Source of the DNA: Lineus longissimus
Lineage: Eukaryota; Nemertea; Pilidiophora; Heteronemertea; Lineidae
Assembly (NCBI RefSeq): GCF_910592395.1
Contig: NC_088326.1
Coordinates: forward strand, 11,599,001-11,663,000
Direction of reading: 5' to 3'
Length of the DNA stretch: 64,000 bases
The notes under the pieces were generated by a model. That model was given only the letters and a program-made list of their open reading frames with translations, did not search any database and was not told the origin of the DNA. Both the position numbers and the translations under genes were made by a program. Below, piece after piece: positions 22,835 through 34,000 of the stretch (positions within the stretch are counted from its first letter, which is position 1; each line of letters starts with the position of its first letter).

Positions 22835-25633
22835 CCCGGTGTAACATCTGTGGTTGTTCCCCATGTGTCAGTGTTTCCAAACAATAGGCAGCTAGAGAGA
22901 CCACGACTTTTCAATAGGGGGGATACACAGAAAAACTTGTCAATCTATTTTTGAGCGTTCCCAAACAATGAGGGGAAACACTCAAAAACAGAAACACTCA
23001 AAAACATTACACCGGTGTAAAAGAAATGCAAGTCCCCCCGAAATCGAAGTCCGGCCCTTTTGTTAAAGTGAATAGAGTCGCCGAGTTCCTTTGTTGAAGA
23101 TTATGTAGCACCCTAACCAAACCATTAACCACATTTGTTGACAATACAAAGCTATTGGGGTCCTGCAATCCCAGGACGTCCATTCCTTTTACACTGGGAT
23201 CACCTTTTTGGGTGTCAGACCAAAGACAAAGGGACAACCAACCCCGCTTGGTTTCTCCTCCTTCTTTTGGAGTGACTGTCTGATGCCAAACGCATCGCCT
23301 GGTACTCTGCATAACCTTGCAAAATAACGTAGATCTCGGGTGAAAACAAACAGAACTGAAGACTGTACGAAAGAACAACCAACCCATCCAACGCCCAACA
23401 TTGAGTTCAATAATCTAACAACAGAGAGCGCTTCGGTCTGTTCTTTGAATTCGTCCTTCCTCTGTTGCATTGTCCTTCTTTGAAGTAGAAAAACGTTAGA
23501 CACGGAATAAATATGGCAAAAATGTACTTATATTCCAGTAGAAATTGATATTGGCAGTATAATGCTGAAGTTTCATGGGATGACATGACTTCTAAAACTA
23601 TCAAAAGCAGAGAAAAAAGGACAGATTCAAGGAAAATTCTCCCAACTTAATAAACGTCATCAGGATTTTCGTGACGTCACCGGTAAGGACGGCCATATTG
23701 CGTCGCCTCACGAAAGGGTATCCTCTGAAATTTTGCCCAGATTTTGGGTTGAAATTCATTCTAAAACGATTCATTCAATCAATGTGCAGGAATATTTTGG
23801 TAAGTACGTGACTCACGGATTGAAAAGGTTGGATAACATATGTTCTCAGTTCTTTTAACCGCAAATTACAGGAGTTTTCATTCATGCGATCAGTGACCAG
23901 GCGTGTTCTTTCTGTCGGGTTCTGTACAAAATACACTACAGATGTACAGCAATGTACTACGGTACAAAACGACCTTCATTCATGTGTTCATTGTTGCTTT
24001 TCGGTGTCTTCTTTTGCCCTTTTCCGGCTCTTGTGCCCCTCGATAAGACTGAAGAACTTCGAAAGTAGCTGACCAGATGATGGATTGTTCATTTGCTGTG
24101 TAATAAAATGGCAGAAAAGTTACAAACATGTCGGATCAGTCTCACTCTCGACTTGGTCTCTCTCAAAACAAAACCAACCAGGGGCCGGGGAAACACCTAG
24201 TTCCAACTGGCAACAGTCATAGGCTACCCGTTGACTGTATAAACTCGACTGTGACAAAGCCAGTAGGAAAGGATTACAAAGAATAGTTCACATCGCACCA
24301 GTCGGAGGTGGCGTTGTTCAGACTTAGACTTGGACTTGGAGCAAACAGACGAATTCGAAGAAGTTTGTTTTGGCAGTGACCAGTCATACGTTTCACCTTG
24401 AACAAAGGATCGCCGTGTCTCTAGGCAGTGTCCAAAGTCAGCTTAGGCCTTCTGACATGTTCTGAGTGTGCGCATTTTATTTTAATTTTTGGCACTGATT
24501 CGTCTTCTTCGAATTCGTCAGATTACAATTTACATGCCAACAAAATAAATGTACAACAAAAAAATGGGACCGCACAGTCATTTGTGTGCTGCTGGCATGA
24601 GTGTTGGTTGGTTGTGGCTCTTGACAGCTTCCTCTGACTGGTTGGTAAGTGTACTCCCAGATACACCTGTACCACCTCGAGTCGGGTAAAATAAACCATG
24701 GTCACTGTCAAAGCATCAGACAATGGACCATTTCATCAAATGCAGACCAGGGCCAAAACAAAACAAACATCAAAACATGCACACTCAGTTTGTCTTTCTC
24801 AGAAGACCTAGTAAGTACTAAACAAATAATAGACAATGCCATAATGGCATAAGCCATTGGCATTGTGATCCTTCGTTTTAGGTGAAACGCATGACTGATC
24901 AGCACCCAAACCAACTTCTTCCAAATGATCCATCTGCAAACCATCACTTTTTCGAAAGACAACTCTGTTGCTGGACAGAGCAGAGGGATTTATGCGATGA
25001 GTTCAGCGGGATCTTAATAGTACACGTAAATGACGTAAAATTCAGGAGGTATCTATAAATGCTGCCAGCTGACCAGTAAGAATAGCAAAACAAGGCTGAC
25101 CCTACTAATGCCTGGATAGTAATTACTAACACAGATTTATACAAGAATGCTGCATTCTTATTTTCTTGCTCGCCACCTGTACATGTATGAACCTATGTTG
25201 TATCATTCACCCTCGCTACCTGTTCCCTGGTATACCTAACAAAATGTGTATCAGCTGGTTGAGTAATGTCTTCCCGAGAAAGCGTAGAATAGAATTCATA
25301 AATATTTGGCTTGCAATTATCTTGTCAGTCGAGTCGTATATTTGTTCATACGAAATACACAAGTCAAAGGAGGGGATGATTTTACAGTGTTTTGCATGTG
25401 TTATTGTATTGTTATACGCAAGTATAAGAAGTACAGATGTAGGCCTCCAAAAATAGACCTGTGAAAAAATGTCTTTCGGCAGTGAGTCTTCTGGCACGGG
25501 TAAATCTGGAGTAAGCAACCTGGCACCTCCTGGGGCAGCTTGGCAATTTACTGGTGTCCTTTAGTTAGCTTGTCACCCAAACAAGTTGGAAATGAGTGAT
25601 GATTTGTGTATTTTTGAAACGAGCTCGGCTATA

Positions 25634-26041
25634 GCTGCGCTTACACCACGAAATATTGGTGGACCAATTGCACTTACACCACCACATTGCCGCGACAAAT
25701 TGGTTCGGCAATCCATTGCCGATACAAATTGCCGAGCGAATTTGTCCCACCAAGCTTGATGGTCCAAATTCGCCCGGCTTGTTAAAAGCTCGGCTTTGTC
25801 GTGGTGTACGCGCAAATGGATCGGCAATTAGCTAGTTAGATGGTTTGGCTCCAGGCGGCGCTTTCGAAATGGCGCTTTCTGCCAAGGCTTTCTGCGTTCT
25901 GCTTATTGTTTGCGCGCCATCTGTAGCCGGATTTTATAACTAGCTGCAGCGCTGGTGTAAGCGCTTGGTGGATTTTCGATGGTGTGGCATTGGTTCCCGA
26001 ACCAAGATTGGTGGTCCATTTTCAGGTGGTGTAAGTGCGGC
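25634..26041. mobile_element. Short TIR element, family C, first copy
   Basis: Ends GCTGCGCTTACACCACG and GGTGGTGTAAGTGCGGC are near-perfect inverted. The interior (AAGCTTGATGGTCCAAATTC, AGCTGCAGCGCTGGTGTAAG) recurs reverse-complemented at about 34138-34430. Confidence 0.75.
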
Positions 26042-27477
26042 TTATATGAGCTGGAAGTAGAGTCCATCAATCTCTTTTGTTACGCAAGGTATTTCGATGC
26101 GCTAGGGTATTTTTCAATGGCTATACCCCGTTAAAATGTGCACTAGTCCTCCCTAGATAACAAAGAATGTACTTCCTGTTGGTATAAATGTAGCAGGCTG
26201 TTCTTATAACGTGCTTGTACACAGTCACAGTGTTGATGATATATCCAAAAGCCTTGCCATCAGTTTACCTGTAACAGTACCCTTTATTCTGATGACTTGA
26301 ATTTGTCAACAGCTGTTCTTCATCTAGAAATGATCACACCGTGCCGTGAACAATCATCTGGAATCGGTAGACACGTACGTATGTCAGTTTTGAAATTGAA
26401 TGGTTTTGCACTCAGCCTGCATTGTCAGCTGGTTGAATTGAAATTCGATTTCAACTTATGATTATGAATGAAAGAATGGATGGATTGAGATATTTCAGTG
26501 ATCAGTAAGGGATCGATGAGAGAAACAGGTGCCACAGTTGGGAAGGGCCTCTAAAGTAGTATGTGCTTAGTGAATGAGGTACACGTGTGAGGCTTGTTGG
26601 TGTTGTGTCTCAGGTCTCTGACTAGCAGTCATGAGGTCCTGAGTTCGATCCACACTGGCACTGCCAGCATGAGACTCTGGGCTGGCCTCTTTGCCTTACA
26701 TGCCTAACTCCACCCTGGTCTTTAAATGGGTACCAGTCAGAAAAACTGAGGTTGTAGCGCTGATTGATGAACTCATCTGTGTTCTTATTCTACTGCAGGG
26801 TTGATAAATAACGCGCATTGAGAATGTTACCGCATTCTCAAAACACTTTTCATAATTTATAAGAAAAAGAAGTCCCAATCACATATATTTCTTATTTTTT
26901 AAGTATCCAACCAGCTCAAAAAAGATATTGTGCGTGTAAATGAAGGGCATGTAGGGCAGTGTGATCATACGAATAAAATGAGGTTTCTTCAGAATGTCGA
27001 TAATCTGTTCGATGGATACCAGGTTTTAAAAAGGACAGGACATCATCAGGTTGTATTGTTGTAATTAGTTTGATTGATTTGGTTCAGTGGGTCCCCTACA
27101 CCTATTGATTAGGCACTTATTACCCCGATTTGGTTCAATGGGTTCAATTGTTACTTTTTAACTTTACAGCTATATTTTGATTAGCAGAAAATAGAAAAAA
27201 GCAGTTCTTTGTACGTGATGTATTGGCCGAGGATCGACATTGTCCTTTATCATTCCATTGGACGTTCTGAAGATGTGTGAATGGTGACATCGTGTCAGTT
27301 TCGGTTTGCTTCAATGAGTTCTCTAAGCCCTGGTCGATGCTGACCTCACATCGATTGGGGAGATTTGCCTATCAGCATTAGTCTGCATCAATGGGTAACG
27401 GATCCCTTGTCAATACCTGCTGCATATTGACCAGAATACCGGCCAAGTTCTATCTTATCGAATAGAGCACATACTCT

Positions 27478-27609
27478 GCCATTCAGCACGTTCAACAGGC
27501 AGGTCGCTGAGGACATGTTGTGCCATTCAGCACGTTCAACAGGCAGGTCGCTGAGGACATGTTGTGCCATTCAGCACGTTCAACAGGCAGGTCGCTGAGG
27601 ACATGTTGT
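27478..27609. repeat. Perfect 44-bp tandem repeat, 3 units
   Basis: Three identical units beginning GCCATTCAGCACGTTCAACA. The lack of any mismatch suggests very recent expansion. Confidence 0.95.
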
Positions 27610-27656
27610 GACGAAAGTGCCTACGCTGCCAGCTGCATCATAGCCCCTCATAAACC

Positions 27657-28019
27657 CAGGCCTTTCAATTACGTGGAGACCTCTACACCCTGTATTTTTT
27701 TAACCTATTTTGGGGACATGCTTTTTTGCTTTTTAGCTTAATTTGGGGACATTTCATCGCGCCAATTTGCCTGAACAGCGACGTCATAAATCGAAGTTAG
27801 TGACTGATATCACCACATACACCTGAAAAATCATACTTTTAGGGTAAAAATATAAAATTAGGGCATTTGGATGAGATTTGGTTATGTTAGGGGTCAAAAA
27901 CGCTTCGGGGGTCATATTATTTAAAAAAATTTTAAAAAAAAAAGACCTAATTTCGGGACATCCTGTACGGCTTACACCGTTATACGGTGTAGGAATTATG
28001 TATTAAATTGAGAGGCCTG
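27657..28019. mobile_element. MITE family A, copy 1
   Basis: Inverted ends CAGGCCTTTCAATTA and AATTGAGAGGCCTG, flanked by a 5-bp direct repeat AAACC on both sides. The interior is closely repeated at 29752-30047. Confidence 0.88.
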
Positions 28020-28025
28020 AAACCT

Positions 28026-28321
28026 GTGTTCTCCACAGGGTTTTCTCAAGGTTGGGTGGTACCCTTGACGTATTCAAAAAGTTTTGCCAGTGGGCTACAG
28101 TGTCTCCACAAGGCTATTTGTCAGGGTGGCCCACCCTACCTTGGCAGCTTACCACCCTACCTTGGAAGAGCCACCCTACCTTGCTCTAGAACTTTGTGGA
28201 GGATTACTATAGGGCCACCCTTCCTCAAATTGCTGGCCACCCTACCTTGTGTTGCACACTGGTAAAACGTCATGAAAATCAAGGGTATCCCCCTACCTTG
28301 AGAAAACCCTATGGAGAACAC
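28026..28321. mobile_element. MITE family B
   Basis: Inverted ends GTGTTCTCCACAGGGTTTTC and GAAAACCCTATGGAGAACAC, with an interior of repeated CCACCCTACCTTGG blocks. A reversed partial copy follows to about 28495, and another fragment lies at about 57461-57550 in an FBXO5 intron. It starts six bases after family A copy 1. Confidence 0.8.
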
Positions 28322-29132
28322 TGATGCTACACAACGTAGGGTGGCCAGTAATTTATTTTAAGGTAGGGTGGCCCTCTGGAAACCCTTTTTAATTTACAAA
28401 AATCCAGAGCAAGATAGGGTGGCTCTTCCAAGGTAGGGTGATAAGCTATGAAGGTAGGAGGGGACGCCCTTACAAATGGCCTTGTGGAGAAGACTCGCAA
28501 CAAAATTGGGCGAAAATATGAAAGGCATCGACTGTGTGGGGTTTGAACCAGGGGCCTCTTAACCCCATCATGTAGCCTGAAGACCTCCAGACCACTAGCA
28601 TGACTAGACCAGGGTGACTCCTCTAGACCTACATGCAAACTGGGTTATAATTATGATTAGATTACTGAAGTTAATTATCGTATTTGTTGTCATGTTCACC
28701 CCTAGTCACAACCAGGATTTCCCTGTTCATGACATTGACCAGTTGAATTGAATTGATGACCATGTACAGCCTTGTTTATGATGACACAGACATTCTTAGT
28801 CATTGAACCCAAGCCATACACTACATGTAGGTGTTCGTAATCAGTGCACACTTCAATTATTTGTACGTGTAGTATAAGTTTACTCAGAATTAAAATACAA
28901 CCGGACTTAATTATCTAGACTGGTTATACCCGCAGACAATTTATCTTTTAGTTGCAAGCATACTTGGTATAGCAGCAATAAAAATCACAGGTCATAGCAA
29001 CAAAAATTACAGGTCATTGCTCAACAAAAATCACAATTTGTTTTTACGAGTTTTTTACATTCACTGACTGAGTCACTGATCCACAGACAGAGTCACTGAT
29101 CCTGCATTGAATGTATTTGACACTTATTCTTG

Positions 29133-29297
29133 TACAGTTGAACCTCCCTTAGCGGACACCTCTCTATCAAGGACAACCTCTCTGTTAAGGACACTAGATT
29201 TAGTCCCAAATAGGATGTGTCCATTCAATTTGACCTCTCTATTAAGGACAGCAGTTGTCAGTCCTGTGGGTGTCCCTAATAGAGAGGTCCTGCTGTA
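29133..29297. mobile_element. TA-flanked short element (Tc1/mariner-like MITE), copy 1
   Basis: Ends CAGTTGAACCTCCCTTAGCG and AGAGAGGTCCTGCTG are inverted and flanked by TA on both sides. It carries repeated TCTCTATTAAGGACA motifs. Other copies: 35013-35152 and 36375-36626, with half copies near 6266 and 34560-34631. Confidence 0.8.
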
Positions 29298-29751
29298 TCA
29301 CCTAGGACGGTGTGACTGTGATATTTCTGGGCCTACCCACCCCCACAAGTTGCAACTAAGAATAGTCAAATTATTGATTGCTTGTGCAATACATGTCGTA
29401 AATAGTTACCTGTTGGTTGTGAAATCTTTGATACTTGCGTCACACGTTGTCATATTGGGTCACGTTGCCTATGCCATTTGTTAATACACTGCCGACAACG
29501 GGGCTGAACATGTGTTGATTGATAGGAATAGCTTGTGATTTGATGACAAAGGCTTGTGATTTCTACAAGGAGGTTGGAAAGTCGTGACTTTATTTAGTAT
29601 TCTTTGAGGATGAGTTGGATGGCAGGAATAAGTACATGTAGTTGCGCTCGTGTTATTCAGGTAGGCTGTTTTGGTAGTATGTCCATGAACATGTTGTCCT
29701 GTTCTGTTGGAAAGACTGAACCAAAAGTCACGCTGTATTCCTCTCGGTTTA

Positions 29752-30047
29752 CAGGCCTTTCAATTACGTGGAGACCTCTACACCCTGTATTTTTTTAGCC
29801 TATTTTGGGGATATATTTTTTTTGCTTTTTAGCTTAATTTGGGGACATTTCATCAGGCAAATTTGCCTGAACAGCGACGTCATAAATCAAAGTTAGTGAC
29901 TGATGTCACCACATACACCTGAAAAATCATAATTTTTAGGGTAAAACTATAAAATTAGGCCATTTGGATGAGATTTGATTATGTTAGGGGTATCCTGTAC
30001 GGCCTACACCGTTATACGGTGTAGGAATCATTTAATTGAGAGGCCTG
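29752..30047. mobile_element. MITE family A, copy 2
   Basis: Same ends and interior as 27657-28019, with about 65 bp less in the interior, and its own 5-bp flanking repeat GTTTA. Confidence 0.9.
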
Positions 30048-30080
30048 GTTTATCTCTCAATACCTATGGTCTACACTTCA

Positions 30081-30800
30081 TTTCTTTCACTCTCTTTTCA
30101 GTATTTCAGTGAATTCGATCATATGTACATTTACCTATGTGAATGGTGTTCGTTACCATCAAACTCACTTTATCACTTTCCCTTTCAGTCATCTTTATGT
30201 TGTAACGTTTCATTTCATTCACTCTCTTTCAGTATTTCGGTGAATGCGGTCATACATTTATGGAGTTCGTCACTGAGAAATTCAAAAACTGTTTCAGTCA
30301 TGATCTCAAAGTTAAAAGTTAAAATTTCTAAGTTCTAGCATTGCGTTTCATTCATTCTCTTTTCAGTATTTCAGTGAATTCGATCATACATTTATGGAGT
30401 TCGTCACTGATAAAATTCAGGCTTTGACTGTTTCACTCAGTCATGATCTCAAAGTTAAAATTTCTATGTTCTAACACTGGTTTCATTCATTCTCTTTTCA
30501 GTATTTCAGTGAATTCGCTCATACATTTATGGAGTTCGTCACTAACAAATTCAGGCTTTGACTGTTTCAGCCATGATCTCAAAGTTAAAATTTCTAAATT
30601 CTAACATTGCGTTTCATTCATTCTCTTTTCAGTATTTCAGTGAATTCGCTCATACATTTATGGAGTTCGTCACTAACAAATTCAGGCTTTGACTGTTTCA
30701 CTCAGTCATGATCTCAAAGTTAAAATTTCTATGTTCTAACTTTCTCTTTTCAGTATTTCGGTGAATTCGGTCATACATTTATGGAGTTCGTCACTAACAG
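30081..30800 (+). repeat. 130-bp tandem array carrying acceptor-like sites
   Basis: Six units, each with TTCTCTTTTCAG followed by TATTTC and GTGAATTCG. The AG dinucleotides end at 30101, 30232, 30366, 30501, 30632 and 30753, spacing 121-135 bp. After the last unit the sequence becomes unique and runs into the first coding exon of PTP4A with no later acceptor, so 30754-31175 may be the real first recognised exon. Confidence 0.85.
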
Positions 30801-31064
30801 CGGAGACTACTGCCAGGCACAACACGTGTAGACGCCTCATTGGAGGTTGTGCAGAGAGTCATCAAAGACAGACAATTCATCGCCACACTTCCAATGTTTA
30901 CAAATATTCACGCATAAATCTGGATACTACCAAAACACTTCGAATGGGGTAAAGCGTCTGCTTAAGGACACGTACGCTTTCGTACACTAGGTGCATCCGT
31001 CAGACAAGGATATAAAAGAAGTCGTCTGGATTAATTTTTGGATATTTTCTGCGGGTTTTTGTCG

Positions 31065-34000
31065 ATGTCCACGATGAAGACACGGAAACCGGAGCCATCC
31101 GAGATTGAGTACAAGAACATGCGGTTCTTGATCACCGAGCGACCGTCGGATGGCAACATGGAAAAGTTCATTGAGGTATGCTTCCTGGTTTAAAGGCCCA
31201 ATTTGAAATTTGATCGGTGATATGAAACTTTTGACTCTGCAGCACTTTAAGGCATCTAATATGAGATTGAGAATACTTGTAGTGTAGTCTGACACAGAAT
31301 TTACCCAGCTATTGGCATTGCTTAGATTTCCCTCTGTTTCTCACAGTCCACTGATCACTTCCATTGCAGGAACTTGACAAGCGCAATGCCAAGGACTTGG
31401 TGCGAGTCTGTGAGCCGACGTACAGCACAGACAAGCTGGAGACGCATGGCATCCGAGTTTTGGTAGGTATGACAACACCCTCCTCCCCAAGGCTGCGTTA
31501 CATGTAAACAGGCATTGCATAGTTTTCATACCCACGTTTAACGCTCCAAAAAATGGGAGTAATTGGCCCCCCTGAATCCTTTTCTGCACCTGAAAATGCT
31601 CATTTCTGCTCCTACTTTGCATTACAATTGCCCATATTGTTTATGGAGCATACTAATGAGCATACCTTCCTCATTGAGTTTTCCCAGAATGGTCCATATC
31701 GCGCGAAGCTCGGGACGGCATGGTTGTCTGTTGCCTGTGCTTTAAAAGAGACTGGTACCATGCCTAGTCTCTCTTAAAGCACAGTCAACAGACACCCTAT
31801 ACCCCCTCACACTCAGAAACCACAAACACCCACCCCTTCCTGCTACCTACTTCTGGGTTCTCAATTAGCCAGGTCACAAAACTTCCTTCTTTGTACGTTG
31901 TAAAAGTACTCGTTGTAACTTCCTGGTTAAAATGGTAATATATTGTATTCTGTTTGCCCACCAATGATATTGTTATAATATGGTTTGTTACAGTTCATGC
32001 AGTTTGGCTAGCCCCTCTGTCCCCAATTGAATGAATATCCTGGTTGCAGGCAACAAAAAGCTTTCCTGAATCTTTTCTCAAATAATACTCGAAGACTCTA
32101 GTGCTGTGTTATGATCAGAATAGTGAGGATGTTGCATTTTGTATGGACTATCCAGGCAGCAATATTGCAATTCTTTACCAAATATCCGTAATTATAAGCT
32201 ACCGTTACCTTGTTTGTCCAGGACTCCAATTGTTTTGCCAGTAAAAAATTGTCAGCAATTACCGGTTTTGTTCCCATGAAGACATGATCAAATGCAACAC
32301 AATGACATCAAAGACGTAATCAACAAGATCGATGAAATCGTATTCATACAGGGTGGTACAAAAAAAGAATGATCATGTCTCAACCACAACTTTTGTGCTA
32401 GAACTTTCAGCAAATGAGGATAATGTCTCAAGGGTTTGTGTGCAGGGCCGGAGTAAGGAACATAACCGCTGTTTTCCTTTGGATGTTGTGCCAGTGGTGG
32501 GGAGAGGCAAAAGGAGCTGACCCTCTTCACTTGGTGCCTGGTGATGAGGTGACACCCCACCCCAGAGCTACTAAACACATCACAGACACAACTACCGCTT
32601 ATCTGATGATGATGAAAGGCTGAGGAGATAAAGCGCTATAGATCCATATTCGTTCGACGTTCTGGTTCATTACTGTATATGATTATGATCGGTATTCTTA
32701 GCATATTCGAGATATAATTATCAAGATCAAGAATTGATCAGCTATCAACTATCTTATTTATAAAACGTGATGATGCTCTTACATGCGAGTATAAACTGTA
32801 CGCCCGTTTTGAATGATCAAGAACGATATTACTAGTAGGCCAAACGATTGGTTGTCCAGCCCTGAACTGTGATAGAGATGGTATTAAAGATGACCTACAT
32901 GCCCTACATGGACATAGTGCATTGTGTGGGCAGATATTCGATAGTCCCATTATTGGCCTTGTCATGGTGATGTTCATAGATTCTATTCTTGCAAGGATTA
33001 TTTCTGACCTTGCTGTAAACTTGCTGCATACATCTACTGGCTTTGGAAGTCTGAAGTTGGGGGTATACATGTACTGTAGGTAAACTGGGCTAACAGCTGA
33101 CCTTACATGGCCTCACACTACAGCGGTGTCAAAAGTGAGGTCCTACATAAAAAGCAAACCATGTAGGCCATAGATAAAATGTGGTAAAGCTAAGTGCAGT
33201 TCTTTCTTTCACTTGACCTTATGTGTCGCCCGTTCCTCACAGTGGTGTTAACATATGACATGAAGGGGAAAATGTAGGCTATGGAAGCATCAAGTTAAGG
33301 GGAAGGTAAAATGGGGTAAAACTTATTGCAGCCGTTTTGCATACTACTGTTGTGTTACAGTTACACATCATGTAGGCTAACTTGTAAGGAGAACGCTAGC
33401 CATGCTAGAGATCTGTCTTCACCCATTTTAACTTAGCTGAGAAGAAAGGGCTATTGTTTGCTAAATAATATTGCAGTAGGCCTACCTTTCCAAATGCCTT
33501 GCTTTGTTTTCTCATCCTTGACCCAGTCATAGGCCTTTGGGCTTGGTGTACCTGCACTGGTACTGGCACTTCTCCATGGTGTCCTGTTACTGCTTGAGGG
33601 CAGGTCGGAATTTCAGTACGAAACTGTAAACCCTTTTGTACTTGCATGACTTGAGGAGCATTCTGACCTCTCCTCAACTCGGAGTTGCTGAAGTTCCGTG
33701 ATACTGGTCTTATGTCCAGTGAGACCATGAAGCCAACATAAATTCATGTTATTTTCATGGTGAGGCTGTCTTTGGATTGAAATAGATTTGTTATGCTCAT
33801 AATGGACATGTGTTTGGGACATAACGTGTGATTGGGAACTCATCTCATTATAAATGGCACAGCAAGGTACAGCATGGGCTAGTATTCCTGTGTACAGGCT
33901 ACAGCCTCTTCACTTCAGCAATAGATCTGTATGGTCTATTCCTGTGCACAACAAAGTGATTTATTTTAAATTCTCCCTTCAGAAAAATAGATGGTATGCT

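Larger units (their letters stand above)
17721..30080. other. Gene-poor 12-kb stretch
   Basis: No coding exon I can support on either strand. It holds simple repeats (17818-17875, ATT/ATC; 18079-18250, G/T tract; CAT run near 21600), a diverged tandem array (19747-20105), inverted-repeat elements listed separately, and a second retroelement-like end, GGAGGTTGAATAAAATTATT, at about 17808. Open frames up to 126 codons show no motif. Sequence of a retrotransposon or distal exons could still be hidden here. Confidence 0.5.

Noticed and set aside
23007-23387. 126-codon minus-strand frame
   Set aside because: No motif or homology I can recognise, and a second overlapping frame of similar length argues for chance openness.
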